DNA from: Bacillota bacterium
GTDB taxonomy: Bacteria; Bacillota; Clostridia; Acetivibrionales; DSM-1351
DNA: 64,000 nt
Assembly: GCA_023400235.1 (NCBI GenBank)
Contig: JAEXFI010000012.1
Coordinates: forward strand, 124,001 to 188,000
Direction of reading: 5' to 3'
The notes beneath the pieces are model-generated. The model did no database searches, was not told where the DNA came from, and saw nothing but the letters and a program-made list of their open reading frames with translations. Shown here piece by piece: positions 8,699 through 16,121 of the stretch. The position numbers were made by a program, and so were the translations under genes. Every line of letters begins with the position of its first letter. The first letter of the stretch is position 1.

Positions 8699-9733
8699 TT
8701 ACCGGCCGCCCTGAAAGGCCCTGTCTCTGCTAATCTGATATAAGGCAGCAATTGTAAGCCTTTCCACGGCTTCATAATCTCTTCCCGACATAACCGAAAC
8801 AGGTGAATGAATATACCTGCAGGGAACAGATATGGCTGCCGTTTTAACCCCGCTGCCGGTTCTTTGAATCTGTCCCGCATCGTTTCCGCCTGTGGTGGTC
8901 TGCTTATACTGTACTTTTATACCGTTGTTGACGGCAACATCATACAGATACTGAACCAGCTCCCTGTCACAATAGCAGGTTCTGTCCATTATTGTAAGTG
9001 CCGCACCGTTGCCGAGAACAGTGGAATACTCATGTTTGTCAACCTCCGGAACATCGGCGCAGGTGGTGCCCTCAATTACCAATGCAATATCCGGCATTAC
9101 ATTATAGGCAGCAACCTGTGCTCCTCGGAGTCCTACTTCTTCCTGTACGGTGAAGCAGGCATACAATTCAAAATCATAGCTGTGCTTCAACGCTTCTATC
9201 AGCACCGCACAGCCTACTCTGTCATCCAGTGCCTTAGCCTTTATGCAGTCTTTGCCGAACATAAGAAAATCACTGTCAAAGGCTATGAATTCTCCCAGCG
9301 GAGCCAGCTTTTCCGCCTCCTCCTTTGAATCAGCACCAATATCAATATATAAACTCCTGATTTTGGCTATTCTTTCTCTCTCTTCACGCTCCTGCTGGTG
9401 AATGGGCTTTGCGCCTATAACCCCGCTCAGCCGTTTTTTTCCCACAACAACCTTCTTACCCGGTAAAATCCTGTCATCTATTCCACCCACAGCTTTAAAT
9501 CGTATAAAGCCCTTATCGCTGTGTCCCGAAACAATAAAACCCACCTCATCCATATGGGCCGACAGCATTACCTTCAGCTTTGAACCGCCGCCTTTTTTAA
9601 AAGCAATTATATTTCCTATGGAATCTACTTTATAGGAGTCACATAAGCCTTCAATTTTTGATATGATATATTCTCTTACCTCATTTTCGTTTCCCGACAC
9701 TCCGTTCAGATCCGTCAATTCTTTTATAAGCAT
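8699..9733 (-). CDS. M42 family aminopeptidase (second of three)
   Basis: This 344-residue paralogue has SAHMDEVGFIV, ALDDRVGCAVL, TVQEEVGLRGAQVAAYN and YIHSPVSVMSGRD. The metal position that is Asp in the neighbouring copies is Glu here (LVIEGTTCADVPE), a change expected to alter metal or substrate preference. The ATG at 9733 overlaps the end of the upstream paralogue by 10 bases, which implies co-translation. Together the three copies look like a peptide-catabolism cluster. Confidence 0.92.
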   Translation of the reverse strand: MLIKELTDLNGVSGNENEVREYIISKIEGLCDSYKVDSIGNIIAFKKGGGSKLKVMLSAHMDEVGFIVSGHSDKGFIRFKAVGGIDDRILPGKKVVVGKKRLSGVIGAKPIHQQEREERERIAKIRSLYIDIGADSKEEAEKLAPLGEFIAFDSDFLMFGKDCIKAKALDDRVGCAVLIEALKHSYDFELYACFTVQEEVGLRGAQVAAYNVMPDIALVIEGTTCADVPEVDKHEYSTVLGNGAALTIMDRTCYCDRELVQYLYDVAVNNGIKVQYKQTTTGGNDAGQIQRTGSGVKTAAISVPCRYIHSPVSVMSGRDYEAVERLTIAALYQISRDRAFQGGR

Positions 9734-10773
9734 AGTAATTCCCCCAACTGTTCGCTGCTCAGCTTTGCAAATTCCGATACCATTCTTGCAGTATGTTTAA
9801 TATCTTCAACATTCACCGTTTCAATTGCAGTATGCATATACCTTATTGGAATGGACAGAAGAGCCGTGGGAATTCCGTTTGCACTTACCTGGGTAGCCCA
9901 TGCCTCTGTCCCGGTATCTCCGGCTTCCACCATTTTTTGATATGGAATTCCATTTTCTTTTCCAAGCTCGAAAAATTTTGCAACCAGCTTTGGATGCAGA
10001 TTGGGACCAATGGATATTTCCGGCCCCTTGCCGGGAGTTGATGAAACCTCCTTGGGAAGCTCAGGAATATCACCATGACAGGTATCTATGACTATTGCGG
10101 CATCCGGCCGGAGCTGGTAGGCTGCGGTCATAACTCCGGTCAGATGTGTCTCCTCCTGAGCCGACGCTATGAATATCAGATCGTTTTCATGGCTGACCGC
10201 CTTAAGCAGTCTGAGCACCTCAAGCAAACAGGCAATACTGGCCCTGTTGTCAAGGGATTTGCCGCTCACTTTCTGCTCATTCATCTTATTGAATTTTGAT
10301 TTAAGTGATACCGGATCTCCCACCGAGACATATTTTTTCAATTCCTCCCCGTCATACCCGGTATCCACTCTTATGTCCCTTAGTTTTACAGCTTTGCCCG
10401 CATCCTCGGCCTTTAAAAGGTGGGGAGGGGTTGCTCCTATGATGCCGGGAACGTCCTGTTTCCCATGGATTATTACTTCCTGGGCCAGCAGTATCTTGCT
10501 GTCTACTCCCCCTACATTTGTTATTCCTGCAAAGCCCTTTTCGTCCATGGAACTTACAAGGAAACCTATTTCGTCTATATGCGCCGTTATCATTAACTTC
10601 CTGGGGGCCTTTCCGGCTCCTTTTCTTGTGCAGACAACATTATAAAACTTATCCACCCTCACCTGGTCGCACCAGCTTTTAAAAAGCTCGGCGCATTTTT
10701 CTGCCGCAGCCTTCTCATATCCGGTTACTGCTACAAGTTGTGACAAGTACTCCAAATTTTGTATTATACTCAT
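9724..10773 (-). CDS. M42 family peptidase (third, divergent)
   Basis: This 349-residue member is the most divergent of the three. It keeps TAHIDEIGFLV, SLDNRASIACLLEVL, AQEETHLTGVMTAAY, AIVIDTCHGDIPE and YMHTAIETVNVED, but lacks the VGLRGA sequence after the catalytic Glu pair found in the other two. I use the ATG at 10773; an in-frame TTG at 10788 also lies close to GGAAAAGGG, so the start is uncertain by five codons. It is first in the three-gene run. Confidence 0.88.
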   Translation of the reverse strand: MSIIQNLEYLSQLVAVTGYEKAAAEKCAELFKSWCDQVRVDKFYNVVCTRKGAGKAPRKLMITAHIDEIGFLVSSMDEKGFAGITNVGGVDSKILLAQEVIIHGKQDVPGIIGATPPHLLKAEDAGKAVKLRDIRVDTGYDGEELKKYVSVGDPVSLKSKFNKMNEQKVSGKSLDNRASIACLLEVLRLLKAVSHENDLIFIASAQEETHLTGVMTAAYQLRPDAAIVIDTCHGDIPELPKEVSSTPGKGPEISIGPNLHPKLVAKFFELGKENGIPYQKMVEAGDTGTEAWATQVSANGIPTALLSIPIRYMHTAIETVNVEDIKHTARMVSEFAKLSSEQLGELLCL

Positions 10774-10937
10774 GAATATATATATCAACCCTTTTCCATA
10801 ATCTTCTGTAATTCAATTCTATCAAATTATTCAAGACTTTCCTAGCGGAGATTGCTATTCTTAAAGTAAATAATTTTAATAAATTTAACAGGTAGACTTT
10901 ATTAGACTTTATTAATAAAATATTTCAAAGATTACTA

Positions 10938-10966
10938 TTGACTTAATTTAGTTTTTTTATTATACT
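10938..10966 (+). promoter_or_regulatory. Promoter of the two-tRNA unit
   Basis: TTGACT (10938-10943) and TATACT (10961-10966) are separated by exactly 17 bases, and the tRNA begins 19 bases after the -10 hexamer. The AT-rich stretch 10800-10930 upstream shows nothing else. Confidence 0.75.
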
Positions 10967-10984
10967 AAAGTTCGTCCTTTTCGA

Positions 10985-11061
10985 GGGCCTTTAGCTCAGT
11001 TGGTTAGAGCAACCGGCTCATAACCGGTTGGTCCGGGGTTCGAGTCCCTGAAGGCCCACCA
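10985..11061 (+). tRNA. tRNA with CAT anticodon, probably Ile2
   Basis: This 77-base cloverleaf has acceptor GGGCCTT / AAGGCCC, an encoded ACCA end, D arm AGCTCAGTTGGTTAGAGC, anticodon loop CTCATAA and T loop TTCGAGT. A CAT anticodon fits either elongator Met or lysidine-modified Ile2. The TTTAGCTCAGTTGGTTAGAGC-like 5' half resembles Bacillus tRNA-Ile2, so I favour Ile2. The two cannot be separated firmly by eye. Confidence 0.9.
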
Positions 11062-11097
11062 TACTTAGCAATAAATGAAACATTTTGTTTCGGCCTT

Positions 11098-11137
11098 TCC
11101 CGGCTCCCGCCGGGATAAGGATTGCCTGCGGCAATCC
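11098..11137. repeat. Two compact hairpins between the tRNAs
   Basis: CCCGGC-tccc-GCCGGG (11099-11114) is followed by GGATTGCC-tgc-GGCAATCC (11119-11137), both perfect. They lie between the tRNA 3' end and its partial duplicate. Possible roles are tRNA processing or the remains of an inserted element. Confidence 0.5.
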
Positions 11138-11194
11138 CAACAGTGACTCTCAAGCTACAAAACATGCTAACAGCATCTTTTGTTACGCTTTCGT

Positions 11195-11223
11195 CTGAAG
11201 GCCCACCATATTTAGCAGTAATT
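11195..11223 (+). repeat. Duplicate of the 3' end and flank of the CAT tRNA
   Basis: CTGAAGGCCCACCATA plus about a dozen following bases nearly repeats 11048-11076, which is the T-stem end, acceptor, CCA and flank of the upstream tRNA. No rest of a tRNA precedes the copy. This fits the scar of a tRNA-targeting integration event or a deleted tRNA copy. Confidence 0.7.
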
Positions 11224-11232
11224 AGGACGCTT

Positions 11233-11308
11233 GCCCAGATAGCTCAGTCGGTAGAGCAGGGGACTGAAAATCCCCGTGTCGCTGGTTCGATTCCGGCTCT
11301 GGGCACCA
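11233..11308 (+). tRNA. tRNA-Phe (GAA)
   Basis: This 76-base cloverleaf has acceptor GCCCAGA / TCTGGGC, encoded ACCA, D arm AGCTCAGTCGGTAGAGC, anticodon loop CTGAAAA (GAA) and T loop TTCGATT. It is probably transcribed with the CAT tRNA from the promoter at 10938. Confidence 0.95.
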
Positions 11309-11347
11309 AAGGGAGTTTACAGGTTTTATATCTGTAAGCTCCCTTTT
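11309..11347 (+). terminator. Terminator of the tRNA unit
   Basis: AAAGGGAG-TTTACAG pairs with CTGTAA-GCTCCCTTT around a short AT loop, with one bulge, directly after tRNA-Phe. The run of T is short (CTTTTCC). It may also serve the convergent opp operon. Confidence 0.65.
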
Positions 11348-11422
11348 CCATGTTCAGCTCTTCCCTGTAAGCCTGCCAAAATTAACCTCCGGGAATATGT
11401 GACTTTTAGGTGCTGCAGAGTA

Positions 11423-11596
11423 CTAGTTAACCCAGAACCTTAACAGAAACCATGCTGCAAAGGAAAACGCAGCAAGGCTGGCAGCTATAAACGGCCCCAG
11501 CACCTGAAAGAAAGCAATCAGCAATGCCAATACATCACCGGTGGTTAACGTTGCTTCCTCACCATCCATTTTTCTCATTTGACCAAATGTCTTCAT
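11423..11596 (-). CDS. 57-residue membrane protein at the end of the opp operon
   Basis: The ATG at 11596 opens a 57-codon frame: a charged N-terminus (MKTFGQMRKMDGEEA), then one long hydrophobic helix or tight hairpin (DVLALLIAFFQVLGPFIAA ... AAWFLLRFWVN). It lies 88 bases after oppF on the same strand, and the next thing downstream is the tRNA terminator. GGGAAAGAGTGAAGC precedes the start and gives a modest ribosome site. I do not recognise it. Its position suggests a small accessory subunit of, or passenger in, the peptide transporter operon. Confidence 0.55.
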   Translation of the reverse strand: MKTFGQMRKMDGEEATLTTGDVLALLIAFFQVLGPFIAASLAAFSFAAWFLLRFWVN

Positions 11597-11684
11597 GCTT
11601 CACTCTTTCCCGCCCGCTCCATAAGCGTTAGTCCGGATTCTTTAGAGCGGGCGGCAGCATATTTTTTACCCGGGCACATATTTT

Positions 11685-12653
11685 CTACCCGGCAAAATGG
11701 CAGGCTACCTGATGGCCGTTTTCCAGTGTTTTCAGTCCGGGGGCCTCGGTGGAGCACTCCTGGCAGGCCCGGGGGCACCTGGTATGAAACCGGCAGCCTG
11801 ATGGCGGATTTGCCGGGTTTGGAATATCACCCTTCAGTACTATCCGTTTGCTCCTGTTTCCAGGGTCAACAACAGGAACCGCTGAAAGCAGGGCCTGAGT
11901 ATAAGGATGCAGAGGTTTCTCATAAAGCTCTGCCTTTTGAGCCATCTCCACAATCACCCCCATATACATTACGGCTACCTTTTGGGAAATATGCCGTACT
12001 ACACTCAGATCATGTGATATGAACAGATAAGAAAAGCCATATTTTCTCTGAAGCTGGCACAGGAGATTTATAATCTGAGCTTGAATTGATACGTCCAGAG
12101 CCGAGACAGGCTCGTCACATACTATAAATTCCGGATTCATGGCAAGAGCTCTTGCTATGCCTATTCTCTGCCTCTGCCCTCCTGAAAATTCATGAGGATA
12201 TCTGTCAGTGAGCACTGCAGACAAACCACACTGTTCCATTATTTCAACAACACGGTCCTTCAGCTCTCTCCTGGAGACAAAGCCGTGTTCCACCAGTGCT
12301 TCGCCGATAATGCTGCCTACAGTCAGTCTGGGATTCAACGAATTGTACGGGTCCTGAAAAACCATCTGCATTTTGGGACGAATACTGCGAAGCTGTCTCC
12401 TTTTGAGTTTGAAAATATCCACATCCTTAAAGCGCACTTCACCGCCTGTACTTTCATTCAGCCTGAGAATAGTCCTGCCGACGGTACTTTTCCCGCAGCC
12501 CGATTCACCCACAAGCCCTAGAGTCTCTCCCCTGCCAATTGAAAAGGAGACCTCCTCCACAGCCTTTATATGGCCCCTGGTCCTATGAAAAATACCATCC
12601 TTTATTGGAAAATATTTTTTCAGCTTTTTGACCTCAAGCAATGCCTCACTCAT
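11685..12653 (-). CDS. oppF: Oligopeptide ABC transporter ATP-binding protein OppF
   Basis: This 322-residue cytosolic ATPase energises peptide uptake. Walker A is GESGCGKST, the signature is FSGGQRQRIGIARAL, Walker B is EFIVCDEPVSALD, and the switch His lies in ISHDLSVV. The C-terminal oligopeptide-transporter domain has three cysteines near GCRFHTRCPRACQECS, a cluster typical of OppD/DppF-type ATPases. It is the second ATPase of the operon, downstream of oppD. Its ATG is preceded by a family-1 repeat, which supplies the GGGGGGAT Shine-Dalgarno inside the operon. Confidence 0.95.
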   Translation of the reverse strand: MSEALLEVKKLKKYFPIKDGIFHRTRGHIKAVEEVSFSIGRGETLGLVGESGCGKSTVGRTILRLNESTGGEVRFKDVDIFKLKRRQLRSIRPKMQMVFQDPYNSLNPRLTVGSIIGEALVEHGFVSRRELKDRVVEIMEQCGLSAVLTDRYPHEFSGGQRQRIGIARALAMNPEFIVCDEPVSALDVSIQAQIINLLCQLQRKYGFSYLFISHDLSVVRHISQKVAVMYMGVIVEMAQKAELYEKPLHPYTQALLSAVPVVDPGNRSKRIVLKGDIPNPANPPSGCRFHTRCPRACQECSTEAPGLKTLENGHQVACHFAG

Positions 12654-12720
12654 TTTTTATCCCCCCGTCCGCTCTGCGGACATAAATTTAAAGGGTTGAA
12701 AGTGGTTTTCTTTCAACCTT
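12654..12720 (-). repeat. Family-1 intergenic repeat, copy 3, overlapping the 3' end of oppD
   Basis: This copy lies inside the operon. The minus strand of its first hairpin (GGTTGAAAG-aaaacca-CTTTCAACC) encodes the last ten residues of OppD (KVERKPLSTL) and its stop codon. The second hairpin and GGGGGGATAAAAA lead into the oppF ATG. The element seems to have been inserted at the gene junction, replacing the original oppD tail. Confidence 0.85.
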
Positions 12721-13689
12721 GGGCCTCCCCGCTTTAATGCATGCTGCAAAATGGCTTCCCTCAATCAGGCTTTCCTCAGGATAACCCTTCTTGCAGTTAT
12801 TGCCCCTTTTTTCACACCTGTCATAAAAATGGCAGGCATCAGGCAGTTCAATCAATCCCGGCACCTGACCGGGAATGGTATATAGATGTTCTGTTTCCAA
12901 ATCCAATTGTGGCTTTGATTTCAGCAAACCACAGGTATAGGGATGTGACGGGTTCATAAAAACGTCCTTTACACCGCCTCTTTCAACAACCTTCCCGGCA
13001 TACATTACAATTACATAGTCCGCCATTTCAGCAATAACCCCAAGGTCATGGGTTATCAGGATTATTGACATCCCATACTGATTTTTTATTTCCCTCAGCA
13101 GTTCAAGTATCTGTGCCTGAATTGTCACATCCAGTGCAGTGGTGGGCTCGTCTGCGATCAACAATTCAGGCTCGCAGGCCAGAGCCATGGCTATCATAAT
13201 TCTCTGTCTCATCCCTCCCGACAATTCATGGGGATATGAATCAAAGACCCCTTCTGCCCTGGGTATGCCTACGGTCTTAATCAGTTCCACCGTCCTTGCC
13301 CTTGCCTGCCTTTTTGTCATGTTCCTGTGCAGCAGAAGTACCTCGGCTATCTGATTGCCTACTGTGAATACCGGGTTAAGCGAAGTCATGGGTTCCTGAA
13401 AAATCATTGAAAGCCTGTCTCCGTTGATTCCTCGAATCTGTCTGTCTGTCAGTCCTGTCAGATTCTGACCCTTGTAAAGCACCTGTCCTGAAACAATTTT
13501 GCCGGGATTTTGTATCAGTCTCATTATGGACATGGCCATGACACTTTTTCCGCAGCCGGATTCACCCACAACACCTACGGTCTGTCCCTTTCCAACCTTG
13601 AAGGACACATCATTCACCGCTTTAACCGCACCTGCCTCCGTATAAAAATATGTACATAGGTTTCTTACCTGTAAGAGCTCTTCCTCCAT
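12688..13689 (-). CDS. oppD: Oligopeptide ABC transporter ATP-binding protein OppD
   Basis: This 333-residue ATPase partners with OppF. Walker A is GESGCGKSV, the signature is LSGGMRQRIMIAMAL, Walker B is LLIADEPTTALD, and the switch His is in ITHDLGVI. A C-terminal cysteine cluster (DACHFYDRCEKRGNNCKKG) is of the OppD type. The final ten residues (KVERKPLSTL) come from the inserted family-1 repeat and are probably not ancestral. A strong AGGAGGAGA precedes the ATG at 13689. Confidence 0.95.
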   Translation of the reverse strand: MEEELLQVRNLCTYFYTEAGAVKAVNDVSFKVGKGQTVGVVGESGCGKSVMAMSIMRLIQNPGKIVSGQVLYKGQNLTGLTDRQIRGINGDRLSMIFQEPMTSLNPVFTVGNQIAEVLLLHRNMTKRQARARTVELIKTVGIPRAEGVFDSYPHELSGGMRQRIMIAMALACEPELLIADEPTTALDVTIQAQILELLREIKNQYGMSIILITHDLGVIAEMADYVIVMYAGKVVERGGVKDVFMNPSHPYTCGLLKSKPQLDLETEHLYTIPGQVPGLIELPDACHFYDRCEKRGNNCKKGYPEESLIEGSHFAACIKAGRPKVERKPLSTL

Positions 13690-13700
13690 ATCATCTCCTC

Positions 13701-15113
13701 CTACCTCTTCATTTTCGGGTCGAAGGCGTCTCTGAGACCGTCACCCACGAAATTCACAGCCAGTACAGTGATAAATATGCTTATTCCCGGCGGAATCCAC
13801 ATCCATGACCGGAGCATGAAATCGTTTGTATCCCTCACCGCCTGAACCATATTGCCCCAGGACGGAAAAGGCATGGCTACCCCAAGGCCCAGGAAAGAAA
13901 GCGCCGATTCGCTCAGGATGGCATCTCCCACTGCAAGAGTAGCTGCAACAATTATTGTGGGTATAACATTGGGGATAAGGTGTCTTATGATTTTATGCCT
14001 ATCCTTCAACCCAAGAGCCTCTGCAGCCAGCATATATTCCTGCTCCCGCAGGGATAATATCTGTCCCCGTACCAGCCTTGCCATCATGGGCCAGCCAAGT
14101 AAGCCAATAATCAGCATTACAAAATAGATTCTCCTCTGAGGTGAAACATCAAGGTCAGACATGACAGCTCCCAGTATAATTACAACAGGCAGAAAGGGCA
14201 GGCTTAAAAAGATGTCCACTATACGCATCAGAATATTGTCTATCCGGCCTCCGTAATAGCCTGCCACCCCTCCCAGGGCAGCCCCCATGAGTATTTCTAT
14301 CACAACCACCACAAACCCCACTGTAAGCGATATCCGTCCTCCATACATCAATCTGGTGAGAATATCCCTTCCGCTGCTGTCCGTTCCAAAAAGGTGCGCC
14401 ACCCCGGGCTTTTCCTTTGCAGTGAGGATATCTGTTTTAAGCAGAGAATAGTTTGAAAAAACCGGACCGAAAAAGCAAATAATTATCAGCAATACTATTA
14501 TGGCAGCCCCTATGATTGCCAGCCTGTTCCGGCTGAACTGGCTCATTGCCATCCTCCAGGGAGTCTTAATAGATTTGTCTGAATATTTTTCATAGGCATT
14601 TATTATTTTTGCCCCCCCTATGAGGGCCAGGGACAGCAGGCAGAATATTGCCAGCAATCTTGCGCCTATCCCCGTGGCAGCATTTATTTCACTTGGCTTG
14701 TAAATAATTGCGCCATTTTCTGTCCTCATGGAAAGCAGTATCTTACCAAAAAAGTCGGCAACGGAAGTCTCGCTGTTTGACAGCTGCAGTCCATATGAAA
14801 CCAAGGCTGCAGAAATTGTAAGTATAGCCGCATCCAGAGCCATTTTGCAATTCTTCAAAGTATTGCCAATAACCAGACCCAGAGTTGTTATAAGTAGTAC
14901 CAGTGTCAAAAGCAGGTATGTGCTGGTACTGCCAAATACATGTATTTGAGCTGTATGTGCTAAATTTTCAAGTTCTATCCTGCGGTTAAGATTTGTAATC
15001 AGATCAATTCCGGTCAGGGCTGCATAGTCCTTGAACTTAAGGAACGGCATGGAAAAGCAGCTCACCGAGAACATTAGAGAAAGCAGTGCTAGTACTTTAA
15101 AAAACCTGTTCAT
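13701..15113 (-). CDS. oppC: Oligopeptide ABC transporter permease OppC with N-terminal extension
   Basis: The C-terminal 290 residues are a standard OppC/DppC permease: the N-terminal SQFSRNRLAIIGAAIIVLLIII helix, FGTDSSGRDILTRLMYGGRISLTVG, and the coupling EAA-type loop EYMLAAEALGLKDRHKIIRHLIPN. In front of it is an unusual extension of about 180 residues with about four membrane segments and a loop of some 40 residues, with no counterpart in the usual permease of about 300 residues. I use the ATG at 15113, five bases after GAGGTG; an ATG at 15125 overlaps the oppB stop as ATGA but has no ribosome site. Confidence 0.9.
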   Translation of the reverse strand: MNRFFKVLALLSLMFSVSCFSMPFLKFKDYAALTGIDLITNLNRRIELENLAHTAQIHVFGSTSTYLLLTLVLLITTLGLVIGNTLKNCKMALDAAILTISAALVSYGLQLSNSETSVADFFGKILLSMRTENGAIIYKPSEINAATGIGARLLAIFCLLSLALIGGAKIINAYEKYSDKSIKTPWRMAMSQFSRNRLAIIGAAIIVLLIIICFFGPVFSNYSLLKTDILTAKEKPGVAHLFGTDSSGRDILTRLMYGGRISLTVGFVVVVIEILMGAALGGVAGYYGGRIDNILMRIVDIFLSLPFLPVVIILGAVMSDLDVSPQRRIYFVMLIIGLLGWPMMARLVRGQILSLREQEYMLAAEALGLKDRHKIIRHLIPNVIPTIIVAATLAVGDAILSESALSFLGLGVAMPFPSWGNMVQAVRDTNDFMLRSWMWIPPGISIFITVLAVNFVGDGLRDAFDPKMKR

Positions 15114-15121
15114 ATGGCACC

Positions 15122-16087
15122 TCATTTCAGCTTGACTCTTGGATCTACAATGGCATACAGAATATCAGAAAGCAGGTTTCCTGCCAGTGTCAGCACCGCC
15201 ACAAACATTGAAAAGCCCATCAGCAGCGGATAGTCACGTTTTGAAACCGCATCCAGAGCTATCTTTCCTATTCCGGGTATACCAAATATGCTTTCGGTTA
15301 TTATAGCACCTGCAAAAAGTGCAGGCAGTGACAGTCCAATCAATGTAACTATGGGAATCAGCGCATTCCGCAGGGCATGCTTGTATATGACCACTTTTTC
15401 ACTGAGTCCCTTGGCTCTTGCGGTTCTAATATAGTCCTGACGAATTATTTCAAGCACAGCCGTACGGGTGTATCTCATCATTGCTCCAATACTTATGAAT
15501 GCCAGCACAAAGGATGGAAGAATTACATGTCTCAATCTGTCAAATAAAAACTGGATACCTGCATAATTAGTACCTGGTGTGTCCAGTCCCGCCAGCGGCA
15601 GAATCTTCAAATCCACCGCAAAAAGCTTGATGAGAATCAGTCCCAGAAAAAATGAAGGCAGTGAGATGCCCACCAGAGCAATGACTGTAAATAAATAGTC
15701 AAGCTTTGAATATTGTCGGGTGGCACAGATAATTCCGATTGGTACGGCAATCAACAGTTCCAGCAAAAAAGCAATTGCTGCAATGGTAAACGAATTCCAC
15801 ACAAAGGTGTCTATGACTTTGGACACAGGGATCTGATGGGTGAAGGAATACCCGAAATCAAACTTTACAGCTCCCTTGATCCACTTAAGATACTTTATGT
15901 GTATAGGTTCGTTTTCTCCGTACAATTCCTTCAGGTGGTTAACCTGTTCAAGTGTCATATGTGCCCCCTGGGCCCGTGCATCTATAAAATTTCCGGGTAT
16001 CAAGGTTATTATGAAAAATATGATCAGGGAAACACCTATAATTATCGGAATCATTTGTAGTATTCTTCTCACAATGTAATTCCACAT
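15122..16087 (-). CDS. oppB: Oligopeptide ABC transporter permease OppB
   Basis: This 321-residue inner-membrane permease has the classic start MWNYIVRRILQMIPIIIGVSLIIFFI, six membrane segments, and the coupling loop DYIRTARAKGLSEKVVIYKHALRNALIPIVT followed by ESIFGIPGIGKIALDAVSKRDYPLLMG. The ATG at 16087 is five bases from GGAGG, so the in-frame upstream ATG at 16108 is rejected. It pairs with OppC to form the channel. Confidence 0.95.
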   Translation of the reverse strand: MWNYIVRRILQMIPIIIGVSLIIFFIITLIPGNFIDARAQGAHMTLEQVNHLKELYGENEPIHIKYLKWIKGAVKFDFGYSFTHQIPVSKVIDTFVWNSFTIAAIAFLLELLIAVPIGIICATRQYSKLDYLFTVIALVGISLPSFFLGLILIKLFAVDLKILPLAGLDTPGTNYAGIQFLFDRLRHVILPSFVLAFISIGAMMRYTRTAVLEIIRQDYIRTARAKGLSEKVVIYKHALRNALIPIVTLIGLSLPALFAGAIITESIFGIPGIGKIALDAVSKRDYPLLMGFSMFVAVLTLAGNLLSDILYAIVDPRVKLK

Positions 16088-16121
16088 CTCAGCCTCCATG
16101 CAGCTCATTCTTCTGCCTTAT

